Assembly: GCA_930367215.1 (NCBI GenBank)
Contig: OV884059.1
Location: 161,384,511-161,448,510 of the forward strand
Direction: 5' to 3'
DNA length: 64,000 nt
Origin: Pollenia angustigena
Lineage: Eukaryota > Arthropoda > Insecta > Diptera > Polleniidae
How positions within the stretch are numbered: the first letter of the stretch is position 1; every line of letters starts with the position of its first letter. Below the pieces are notes generated by a model. It saw nothing but the letters and a program-made list of their open reading frames with translations, searched no databases and was not told the DNA's origin. Shown here piece after piece: positions 21,886 through 32,500 of the stretch. The position numbers and the translations under genes are program-made.

Positions 21886-23144
21886 TCATGGCTTGTTAAG
21901 TACAGCTTGCAATAACATCGATTGCATTCTAAGAATTTCCTGCATCATATTACCCATTGTGTTCGTAAAATTATTAACTGTTTGCACTAATGTGTCCATG
22001 GTTTTTTCAAGACTACTTAAATTAAAAACTAGAGTTTCTTTATTAATTGGCAAAGCACCTTGCATTGGCACATGGTTTGATTTTAGGATGTTATCGTAGG
22101 AGGTTCTGTTGTTACTAGGCTGAGGAGCCTGAATGTCATCAGTGTTTAATTGATTTTTTACCTGCATTTGAGGGCGATTAGTTTTCGGTCCAACCGACTG
22201 CCTGACGATAGTGTATACAGGGCATCCTCTATAATTGGCAGTGTGATAACCGCCACAATTGCAAAATTTTTTTTTACGTTGGGGTCGTTTTTAGACTTAT
22301 CGCAAAGAACTGTACCATGTAATTCACCACATACTACGTAAACAGGGGGTAAGTGGCAGTATGACTTAGTATGGCCAAATTCTTGGCAGACATTGAACGT
22401 GGCCATTTCTTTTGTGCGGCTCCTCTATAGTTATTTTTCTACACAGAATATGTTTCAAATTGTAAATAGGGTGCGTTTCGTTTTTTTAAGCATTACGTCG
22501 CCGGGTTCTAACTCCACTCGAAATAGTGGTTGGGGATTTTTTCCCTGTTTTTAATATTTACTACATGTTTTACTTTGAAGCCTTTTTCTTCCAAAAAAGT
22601 TTTAATTTCTTCAGGGTCCACGCATGAGTCAATTCCCTTTACCACAACCTGAAGACCTTTACTGCTCTTCAGTTGGTATGTATAGAAGTTTGTATTAAGT
22701 GCTTTAAATCTTGTAATTAATTTTCGAAATTATCCTCGTGATTGACCTGTATTTTTGTCTCGTAAATACTACCTCGCTTTATTGCAGCTACATTAAATGA
22801 GTTTTCGCCTATCAACAAATCAAACTCTTTATTAATTATTTGAGTTTTGCTCTCTAAGATATATCGGGGGTGGCTTAGACGATTTGATGACGTTTGGTGC
22901 TTCCGCGGATTCCTCATCCAGAATTGAACAACGATTTTGGGAATATGTTCTGTCGGTTGTACCATATTTTAAAACTTTGCCGTAGCAAGGAGGCTGAGGA
23001 GGTAGGGCTATGACCCCGTTTAAGAACTGTTATATATCTGCCAATGCCAACTTGTACTGGAGGCTTTTGAGAAATTTTAACTTGAGTTAATGAGTTTTCC
23101 ATAGCGGCTGTTTTCACCCGCTTACGCTGATATGCCATACCCAA
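21886..23144 (-). pseudogene. Jockey ORF1 (nucleic-acid-binding protein), frameshifted
   Basis: Fragments occur in order from MAYQRKRVKTAAMENSL (23144 side). A middle segment with KEFDLLIGENSFNVAAIKRG follows, then zinc-knuckle-like cysteines (VCQEFGHTKSYC, VVCGELH; 22300-22400), then a C-terminal part with SLEKTMDTLVQTVNNFTNTM ending at 21886. Several frameshifts separate them. In Jockey elements ORF1 binds the RNA. This copy cannot make the full protein. Confidence 0.75.
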
Positions 23145-23160
23145 ACAAGAGCATCAACGT

Positions 23161-24541
23161 TGTGCCCCAAGCAGTAGTATTACCTTTCTTGTTGAATAAA
23201 ACCCACATAATAGAAATAAAAATAAGAGAAAAAACCGATAGATTGACGAAAAAATAGCTAAATTGATATTATTTCTTAACAAAGCGGCCAACTTCACTAT
23301 TAAACGCGCTGCTAAAATCGGATTTTCCAATTGTAAAGCGTTGACGCCGCGCTATTAAGGAATGCATCATACAAATTGTATGGGCATGCGAATTTTTGAC
23401 AGCTAGAATACGCTTTCCGCTCTTGTTTATGTATGGCTGTAAGAGTTTTTCATTCATTATTGGCAGCATATTTTAGTTAAGTATTATTTGCAGTCTTTTA
23501 AAAACTAGTTAGAGCAGAGTTAAGTTTTACTTGGCGTTATTTATGTCAAGCTTTTGGACTAATTAAAGGTGATTAATAAGTCGGGACGTTGAAGAACCTT
23601 TGCAACTTATCATTTGAGGGCCCTTTAACCACCTTTGTCTTTAAAATAACTTCGGTATATCACTGAGATGATATCTCAAATTTGCTAATAACTTTTTAAG
23701 CTGAATATTTTTTTGTAGTATTTTGAATTGCTTTTGTTTTTTTTTACAAGAACACACGCTTTTATAAGCGATATGTATTTATATTGCTCATAAGGTTTTT
23801 TTTTTACTTTTGTTACACTTTGTTTTGACATTCTTTATAAAAAGTTCAAGTTTGCCCAACATGCAAGTAGAAAAACACTTAAATTACGGGTAAATTTATA
23901 ACAAAAGTAAGGAAAATTTATATAAATTACACATTACAAAAATAAACGGTTTATTTTACCAAAATAACCGGTTTATTCGATATTCGAAAAATACACATTT
24001 AAAACTATTCGACTTGGGCAAAACTAAAATAACCGGTTAAATACTATTCGATCGATCTCCCTAGTATATACGCATGTTATTTTAGATGACGGTTTTTAAA
24101 ACTTGTGATGCTGATAAGCACCTTTCTGAAGGAACCAAAGTAACAGGGACTATAAGATATTTTATTGCAACTTAAGATAATGTTCTAAATTGGATTTGAT
24201 TCTCAACCCAAAAGGTAATCAATCTAGCGGACTTTTCCTCTAATGGTCGTTCATTGTTTTATCCTATGCTCGCAATCGCATTTTTATTTGATTTTTTTTT
24301 ACATCATAAAACTATCTGACATATTAAAATTTCGGCATAAAGGCCTTAAGTAAGTAGTAGAAAAGCACAGCTAAGCAATCCATACCACCTGCCATTCTTG
24401 TTGTTTGTATTCATTGCTGTAATTCTGCGCGAATTAATAATATGTATCCAGTTAAAACTAGCGGCAAAAAGCTGTGTGTGTAACATGTCTTCATACCTGT
24501 ATTTTAAATAATAATAATAATATCGATTTTGATATTTTTTC
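23161..24541. other. No gene recognised; motif cluster at its end
   Basis: No supported coding region. Near 23935-24060 several copies of AACCGGTTTATT/AAACGGTTTATT and TATTCGA occur, perhaps an end of a hAT-type repeat related in style to the one at 2697-3404. I could not find its other end. Confidence 0.4.
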
Positions 24542-24584
24542 TATCGATATTTTCGGTAGTTTACGACTATCGATAGTATCGATA
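24542..24584. promoter_or_regulatory. Three TATCGATA motifs (DRE-like cluster)
   Basis: TATCGATA occurs exactly at 24542-24549, 24568-24575 and 24577-24584. In Drosophila this palindrome is the DNA replication-related element bound by DREF, and the CGATA half is bound by BEAF-32, so the cluster could be a promoter or boundary. No transcript start can be assigned here, and an AT-rich origin by chance or from a repeat is possible. Confidence 0.4.
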
Positions 24585-25396
24585 CCCAGCCAGCAAAATG
24601 CTTCGACATTGTCTGAATCAGACATTTCGTGCAAATGTCTGACTTCATTCTTAGAGACTTCGTTCAGATTTCTGTCAGACATTGAATATACCTACTGTCT
24701 GGCCGATTTCTGATCGATTTCGCATGGATATATCGGGGGAAATTTATGTACAGATATGTCCAATAGAATTCCAACGGAATTCTTTCAGATTTGTCTAACT
24801 AGACTTATGGCAATTTTCTCATTAGGCAATTATCTTTTTTCCCAACGAAAAACTGCACATTAAAGAAATTTGGTTTTCTCAATGTCTCATTTGCTTCGAT
24901 TTTATCGCAAAGCTAACCGGCACTCATCTGCCAGTTATTTATTTTCCTTTTATTTGTCGTACATATAAATTCAATCAGCTGACTCCCAACTTTTACACGT
25001 ATTTTGAGTGGCGTTGCCAGCTGAAAACAATGTTTTTTGTCGGTATATTGAGAAACCCAAAATCGTTAACGGACAGTTTATTGGTCCAATAAATTTATGT
25101 TGACATTAAGTAACAGGCAGTTTGTCGATACATTGAGAAAATGGCCATTATTATTTTTTTAAAATAATGACAATTGTCATTCAGTTGGAAATAATTTTAA
25201 TTTTATTTTATATGTTCAAGACAAAAAGCTTAAAAAAGGTATGTACGTGTAAAATTTATAATTATGTATAATAAAATTATTTCTTTCAGCTATCAGTTCG
25301 AAAAAATCTCGGCTAACAAATCAGAACTTCCCATGCCTTTTTTGCCGACGTTTCTCTCAAATATCTGAACGACTTCGGTTTATTTTGCTGGCTGGG
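24585..25396. mobile_element. MITE with CCCAGCCAGCAAAAT ends
   Basis: The 15-bp end CCCAGCCAGCAAAAT and its inverse ATTTTGCTGGCTGGG are flanked by TA (24583-24584, 25397-25398). The subterminal part has several TGTCTGA/TCAGACA words in opposite orientations. There is no transposase. The left TA overlaps the third TATCGATA motif. Confidence 0.75.
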
Positions 25397-25578
25397 TAGT
25401 TTCCCAGCACTAATGTATATGTATGTGTGTGCATTAGGGTGACCATTACTTTTTTTTTTGGTATTTTCACTTAGCAAACCCCTTAAAATGATTTGAAATT
25501 AGAAAAAAAAATATATATATAAAATTTTAGATCGTTTGCATAGTTATTAGTCGTGCCTTGAGCACACAAAGTTTGCTA

Positions 25579-26896
25579 AAATGCTATTTTTCTCACTATG
25601 GGTCGCTTTAATTGTTGATAACTTTCGTAATATTTATTTAAGAGAAAAACCTTATTTACAAATATTCTAAGGCTATATCTTATGAACAATGTTGCTCTGT
25701 ATTAGTTTTCTTTAACATGAATATTTAATCCAGAAAAAACCAAATTAACAAATAACACCGAAATTTTCACATATCTTCGCATTCTTTGCCTGGTGATTAC
25801 ACTACGTGACAAATTTTCAACAAAGTCGTGACCAAATGATTCTGACAGCTAATCATTATGTTAAACTTTCCCCTGAATCCGAATTTGAGATCAGAATTGT
25901 CGAAAGTATAACAGTATAACAGACTAAAAAAATACACCAAAGAAAGTTCAACTTTTATGTCTTTGCAATGAGCGAAATTTCCGGAATAGTATTTACATGT
26001 TTTTTGTTTTACATTTGCTAACTTTCATATGAATATAGAAATATTATCGTTAAAATTCAAACTAGCAAATCTTAAGGCCAATTTACACTATCACACATCT
26101 TACGTATTTTAAGAAAAATACAGGCCTATCATGATAAGTTGCAAGGTACATTAACACAAGGTTTGGGAGTGTTAACATGCTGCTCTATAAAAATACCCGA
26201 CTTCTGAAAATTGTCTTCATATAAAACAAAAACAATTTAACGCACACATGTAAATGTTTGGCTCATATACACGAATTTGACAATTGGGGTTTATGTCTGT
26301 CCGATAACGAGTCTACCGTGTGTAAATATGCCTTGATAAGTTGTTAGTTTTTTTTTTTTTTTTGAAAATTTTCAAACAATAATTAGATCAGGGATGCATT
26401 TTCGTTAAAATACGTAAGACTAAGCAGTCAAAGTAGAAAATCTGCCATTACTTGCACTTCTGTTGCTTTTACTTCTGATTCATTAAATGTAAACAGTCGC
26501 TCTCAAAACAACTCAAAAATTTAAAAGTTGTACACAAAATTTCGTTTTTTGTTCGACAGTTTTTAGTTTCGACTGCAGTTATTTAAGACCCCGGTAAGAC
26601 TTGTGTGATAGTGTAAAGAAACCTTTAGCCAGAATACGTTGCATAACCCAGGACGTCAGAAAATGAGCATCCATTGTAAGTCTAAGGCCCGTTTTCACAA
26701 CTTACCTATAGCTGAAACTAGACTTTTACCGGCCGTATAAAAGTGTTCTATTATTAAAACTTAGCTTTAACCTAAAGTGAGCGATAAAGTCAATTAAGGT
26801 TCATCCTAGCTGGAAGTTTGAAGTAAAGTTGAAATAATGGAACACTTTTTTAATTTTAGTTTCTAATACTTTTTCCATACAGGTACCCGGGTACCT
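25579..26896. repeat. Tandem duplication, unit A (1318 bp)
   Basis: It starts AAATGCTATTTTTCTCACTA and ends in the palindrome GGTACCCGGGTACC plus T. It is followed directly by unit B, which is nearly identical. Inside, GGCCAATTTACACTATCACA near 26077 and its inverse near 26600-26630 mark a small inverted-repeat element that is complete only in unit A. Confidence 0.9.
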
Positions 26897-28087
26897 AAAT
26901 GCTATTTTTCTCACTATGGGTCGCTTTAATTGTTGATAACTTTCGTAATATTTATTTTAGAGAAAAACCTTATTTACAAATATTCTAAGGCTATATCTTA
27001 TGAACAATGTTGCTCTGTATTAGTTTTCTTTAACATGAATATTTAATCCAGAAAAAACCAAATTAACAAATAACACCGAAATTTTCACATATCTTCGCAT
27101 TCTTTGCCTGGTGATTACACTACGTGACAAATTTTCAACAAAGTCGTGACCAAATGATTCTGACAGCTAATCATTATGTTAAACTTTCCCCTGAATCCGA
27201 ATTTGAGATCAGAATTGTCGAAAGTATAACAGTATAACAGACTAAAAAAATACACCAAAGAAAGTTCAACTTTTATGTCTTTGCAATGAGCGAAATTTCC
27301 GGAATAGTATTTACATGTTTTTTGTTTTACATTTGCTAACTTTCATATGAATATAGAAATATTATCGTTAAAATTCAAACTAGCAAATCTTAAGGCCAAT
27401 TTACACTATCACACATCTTACGTATTTTAAGAAAAATACAGGCCTATCATGATAAGTTGCAAGGTACATTAACACAAGGTTTGGGAGTGTTAACATGCTG
27501 CTCTATAAAAATACCCGACTTCTGAAAATTGTCTTCATATAAAACAAAAACAATTTAACGCACACATGTAAATGTTTGGCTCATATACACGAATTTGACA
27601 ATTGGGGTTTATGTCTGTCCGATAACGAGTCTACCGTGTGTAAATATGCCTTGATAAGTTGTTAGTTTTTTTTTTTTTTTTGAAAATTTTCAAACAATAA
27701 TTAGATCAGGGATGCATTTTCGTTAAAATACGTAAGACTAAGCAGTCAAAGTAGAAAATCTGCCATTACTTGCACTTCTGTTGCTTTTACTTCTGATTCA
27801 TTAAATGTAAACAGTCGCTCTCAAAACAACTCAACAATTTAAAAGTTGTCCATTGACGAATCCATTGTAAGTCTAAGGCCCGTTTTCACAACTTACCTAT
27901 AGCTGAAACTAGACTTTTACCGGCCGTATAAAAGTGTTCTATTATTAAAACTTAGCTTTAACCTAAAGTGAGCGATAAAGTCAATTAAGGTTCATCCTAG
28001 CTGGAAGTTTGAAGTAAAGTTGAAATAATGGAACACTTTTTTAATTTTAGTTTCTAATACTTTTTCCATACAGGTACCCGGGTACCT
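26897..28087. repeat. Tandem duplication, unit B (1191 bp)
   Basis: It repeats unit A base for base over long stretches, but lacks about 130 bp (corresponding to about 26530-26670), replaced by a short filler near CCATTGACG. It ends at the same GGTACCCGGGTACC palindrome. The duplication is recent, or it is an assembly duplication. Confidence 0.9.
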
Positions 28088-28172
28088 TGCCATGCTGTTA
28101 AAGGTGCTTTTCTTTGCAATTTTTTTTTAAAAATTGCCCAGCTAGATGATATTTTTACAGGATTGTTGGTAA

Positions 28173-28469
28173 GTCCGAGTTCATATGGCTCATGTCATAT
28201 TGACAAGATTCTTCCTTTTTCTTCTTTGAACATGAATTGGCGTTCAAATAATTCATGTCATGTTGACGACATGTTTTTTATTTAGTATAGTCATGAGAAT
28301 GCATGTGTGCTTTTTTGATATTGAAAACAATAATAAAATTAAACAACGAATGAAAAAGCAAAACGTAAAGACAGTACATGCATCTGTGTACCCGTTTCGC
28401 TTCCCCTCGTCCCTCTCGCCTATAAAGTAGCAATATTGTCAATAAGACATGAGCCGTATGAACTCAGAC
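28173..28469. mobile_element. Harbinger-type MITE with GTCYGAGTTCATA ends
   Basis: The left end GTCCGAGTTCATATGGCTCA and the complement of the right end (GTCTGAGTTCATACGGCTCA) match over more than 30 bp. TAA lies on both sides (28170-28172, 28470-28472). The length is 297 bp and there is no coding region. It has the same duplication class as the palindromic MITEs at 14200 and 56530. Confidence 0.8.
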
Positions 28470-28472
28470 TAA

Positions 28473-29457
28473 AAGTTTTTAAAATATGGGTAATTCCAAA
28501 GTGTTGAACGTGACAGTCGTACGCATCAAAAATGCAATAACATTTTAAGCAAAAAAAGTTTTTACGTTGTCTTAGGCCTTAAATTATAGCACTAAGAAAG
28601 CACTGTTATCTATAAAGTTTATGGAGGGCGCGATTCTAGGTCAAAGATAATGGCAAAAGAAGTAGCGGTTCGAACGTGAAAAAACAGAATCGTTTTTGTG
28701 TCCATGTATAAAAAGGCGTAATTCAGCGAAACCTGGCACAATTTTTTAGGGAAATACTTTCAGAATTTTACGTAGCAATGTAACATTAAAATGTTTTGGT
28801 TTGATTCCAAAATCTTCTGTATTTTCTTTTTTTTAAGCCAAAATCTGGTTCGATACGTGACATTTCGAACGTGAAATAAAAATTTACCGTTAATTCGAAT
28901 AACATATTTCTCTTTGAACTCTTCCTTAGATTCCAGACCATGTAAAAAAATTGTTTTGGAATAATTTTTATCAAATCACCTCTTTTAAAAAAGATAAATA
29001 TTAAAGAAAACATACAATAAAACATTCTCACATATAAGAAATTACGTTTGCACAACTTTGCAGTCCGATTGTTCATCTAAGTGAACAAATTTATGAGTAA
29101 ATTTATAAAATTAGTAAAATCTTAATATTTCTCTATAACAATATCGTAAAATAACCTGCTTTTAATAACTTTTAAATTTTCGGTCACGGTGGACCTTTTG
29201 ACGGAAATGCTCATATTTCAAGAAAATTTTAATTATGCTCAATAAAAAATACAAAGAGAAAAAAAAGATAATGCTTTTTAAAAACTAAAAAAAATTTCAA
29301 AAAAATTAAAATTTTGTTATAAAATTTTATTCGGTACTTCAGTTATAATACGGAAGATTACTCCGCTATATTATTTCTTACATTAATTTATTTTTGATGT
29401 CTATGAACAGTTTAACCCAACACTGATTTAAATAGAAATTAAACTTCTTTGAATTGC
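28473..29457. other. No gene recognised
   Basis: AT-rich sequence between a MITE and the 3' end of the Kazal-like gene. A minus-strand open frame near 28786-29076 is low-complexity, with no recognisable motif. Confidence 0.4.
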
Positions 29458-29463
29458 TTTATT
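29458..29463 (-). terminator. AATAAA polyadenylation signal of the Kazal-like gene
   Basis: AATAAA on the minus strand, 52-57 bp downstream of the stop codon at 29515-29517. Position and strand fit the gene. Confidence 0.6.
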
Positions 29464-29514
29464 TATAAATGCTAATAAATTTATTTGATTTAGTGTTTTA
29501 TATTACAGAAAAAT

Positions 29515-29561
29515 TTAACCAGTTCTCCTTCTACATAGTCTGGCTGCAACTGCTCTAAAAT
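29515..29561 (-). CDS. Exon 22: C-terminal tail and stop
   Basis: Two nucleotides complete the split codon, followed by 14 codons (FRAVAARLCRRRTG) and TAA at 29515-29517. The Arg-rich tail carries one Cys that could pair with the odd Cys of exon 21. Confidence 0.8.
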
Positions 29562-32500
29562 CTAAATAAATTATAAAGACATTTAATATTTAAAAAATCT
29601 TAAATTTGTTGTAATAAAAGGTTTTAAGCATAAAATACTTACTTGTACATCTTCGAAAGTTGTGCAATCTTAGATGACAGTGAGTTCTAAACATTCTGTA
29701 GTTTCTTCCTTGGCGACCACACACCTGGCGAGAACGTCTAGTGGGTGGTTTGCAGACAAAACGTTGAGCACATGTACCAGTGCGACCCCTACGTATGCAC
29801 TTACAATTAGAGCGATTAACCACCCTCCATTCTACAATGATTGATATTTAATTTTTAATAATGTTTTGTTATTTAACACTTTTTACCGTTTGTTCCGCTT
29901 GCATTCGACCTGTTAAAATCACAACGAGTTGGAAAGAGTCGACATCTATTATTTGCGGCTTGACCACATACCGCTAAAGTCATGTTTGTTGTACAAGTTT
30001 TAGTATCATTCACTCGGAATAGACAGCAATTGCCTAGGGAAGTGCGTTGCCAATCTTTTAAAGAAAAAAAGTTAAGAAATGTATCAGAGCTTTATGCAGT
30101 TACACAGCTTACTTTCTTCCTGGCAATTTGTGTTTCTAAAATCACAATCATTTTGAAAAAGTTTACATTGTCCGTCCTTTCGTCCACATGTTTGACGTCT
30201 ACTATTGCAATTACGGTTCTCAGGACACTTGCATTGGTCATAATCATCGAATTGAATGCCTTGGCATCTTTGTGGCCGAGTAAGGGATAAGGCTAATGGT
30301 AATAAAATATTTTTATTATAAAATATTTATTATCTTAAATTCATTTTAACTTTTTCCTTCACATTGCGCCCATCTCATATCACACTCCGATTTAAAATTA
30401 TAGCACTGGTTCAGTGGCGCTCTTCCACATACTCGCGTTGTATTGGAACAATTATCTAAAGCTGGACAACGACAAGATCTTATATGGTGTAAAGAGAAAT
30501 TAAGACATTGCAAATTATCAACTTGTTGCCAATCTGCAATTTAAAAAAAATTACATCAAATACAAAATTTTCGGAAAAAAAACTACAACAAACCTTCTCC
30601 ACTGCATAGTGAACGTTCGAGTTCGCAATCATCTTTCAAAAGTTGACAGCCCTTAACGTTTCTGACACACACTTGCGAGGACCCAATTGAAGATATTTTC
30701 TCTTTACAAGTTTCCAATTTGCGGCAGGTACAATTTCGGGCACTTTGTCCCAATTCAAAGCCAGAGCATTGTAACTCATCAGTTTTAGTCCAAACTAGAA
30801 TCGGAACAATAAAAAGTTAGGGAAATGTTTAAAATTTGTTCACTTACTTTCTCCTCGACATCTGGCCAATTGAAGGTCGCAATCAGTCTTCATTAATTGA
30901 CAACTTCTGGGTCCTTTAACGCAAAATGATTTTTCTTTGTTGCAACAATTAAGCAAACGTGGACAGGCACACCAGCGCCATTGATTAGGCCTATAATTTT
31001 GACATTGTATGGAGGCAGTTGGTATCCAAGCTTTAACAAGAAACAATCAAAAATCGATTAAAACCAATAATATAGACATTTAAAACAGTGGTGGAATGTT
31101 TGTTTTAATTTCAATGTAAATGCTCATCATAGCCTTCTCATGAAGATTGCTAGATTAATCAATTAACTAATTTGCATTACCAGCAAGTGCTTGCCCACCA
31201 CTTTTTTATGATGTTCTTACCTTGTCCTCTACACCTGGCTTTTTCTAGGGCACACTGATTTGCCATTAACACACAGGCTCCTCTTAGGCTTACACATATG
31301 TTGGTGGCATTATTTCGGGAACAAGTTTGTAGCTGGGGACAACTACAAGTAGCTTGTTGCCCAAGAGTGAAATTTCTACATTCTTCCATATCGGCAGAAC
31401 ACCATGCTATATTTAAAATAATGAATAAGCTTTATTCTAAATGCAATGTGAAAAACATTTACTTTCTCCTCTACATTTCGCCAATTCCAAATCACAAGAA
31501 TTCGCCATGAGGGTGCAGTTTGTTCTGTTTCTTACACAAACCCTAGTGGAATTATTGCGCGAGCATGTTTTTAGCTCGGGACAGGCACAATTTCTTAGCT
31601 GACTTGGCGAAAATCCTTGACACTGTAAGATATTGGTGATATTTAATGCTGGAAGACATATAAAATTATATTAAACCCAACTGAAAAGAAAGCTGTGTTA
31701 AATGCCTTACATTCTCCCTGACATCTTCTTTGCTCTAAATCGCATTGATTTTGCAACAATCTGCAACCAGTTCTAGTTTCAATGCAAACTCTACTAGAAT
31801 TTGGTTGACAACTCAACCAATTTGGACAGGCACAAGAACCCTCATTGCCAGGTTGCAATAGTCTGCACTGTATAGCCGGCAGAATCGTTAAATCTTAATG
31901 GTTTCTTGAGGTTAAGGTCTTTCAAATACATTTAAAATAAAATCTTACTTTGACCCTGACATCTTAACTGTTCCAATTCACATTCGTTTCGTATAAGCCT
32001 ACAGCCATTTGTAGTTCTTGTACAAATATTGGTACTATTCCTAGAGCATGTCTTGAGATTAGGACAGGAACAATTGTTAGTCTGGCCAAAGGAAAAACCC
32101 AAGCAGTGCAACGGAGACATCGTTTGAACTATAATCAAGGGTATTTAAAAATTTTAAATGATTTTAAAAAGGGCAATAAAGTACCTCTTCCTTGACATCT
32201 TTCATTTTCCAATTCACATTGATTTCTTAGTAGTTTGCAGCCGGCACGTATTTTAATGCAGGTACTTGTGGCATTTGTAGAACAATTGAATAAATTGGAA
32301 CACAAACATGTTCTGGAGCTATTCGAGGTAAAATTTGTGCAATGGATGTTATTTACGATTGATAAAACTGAAAGTCAAAATAGTTTTATTATAATATAAT
32401 TCAAGTCACAGGATTCCTTTTACCTTGTCCCTGACATCTAGCCCGCTCAAGATCGCAGGTATCCCTGAGTAAAGTGCAATTATTTTGCAGATTTCGGACA

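Larger units (their letters stand above)
19280..21889 (-). pseudogene. Jockey ORF2 (endonuclease and first half of reverse transcriptase)
   Basis: The start MNCLKICFWNANGIRQHKNE and MLVSETHLTS are the N-terminal signatures of an apurinic-type LINE endonuclease. After a SINE insertion the fold continues with FLAAGDYNAKQ (about 20640) and SDHTPTIV (about 20440). The linker 19804-20337 (KSRVRREWQLYRSPQLKN, DYSLWRAARNLKRP) joins the RT start (FEKLLALKLTPILSENRCIP, HQFGFRRKHSTIEQ). The sequence stops just after the ALFIDVSHAFEKVW block, before the catalytic FADD box. Frameshifts are present and it is inactive. Confidence 0.83.
19280..23160 (-). mobile_element. Jockey-type non-LTR retrotransposon, truncated at its 3' side
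   Basis: On the minus strand it runs from ORF1 (start at about 23144) through ORF2 endonuclease and the first part of the reverse transcriptase, and stops at the microsatellite near 19280. LINEs normally lose the 5' end; here the 3' half is missing. The boundary was therefore created later, by rearrangement or insertion. ORF2 starts in the ATGA that contains the ORF1 stop (about 21886-21889). The endonuclease is interrupted by a SINE-like insertion (20734-21248). Confidence 0.85.

Noticed and set aside
28786..29076. 96-codon minus-strand open frame
   Set aside because: Low-complexity Phe/Lys/Arg composition from AT-rich DNA, no splice context and no family resemblance.
30594..30794. Non-consensus donor GTTTGT taken as evidence that the Kazal-like gene is a pseudogene
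   Set aside because: Length, phase and all cysteines are kept, and no exon contains a stop or frameshift, so a weak donor is more likely than decay.
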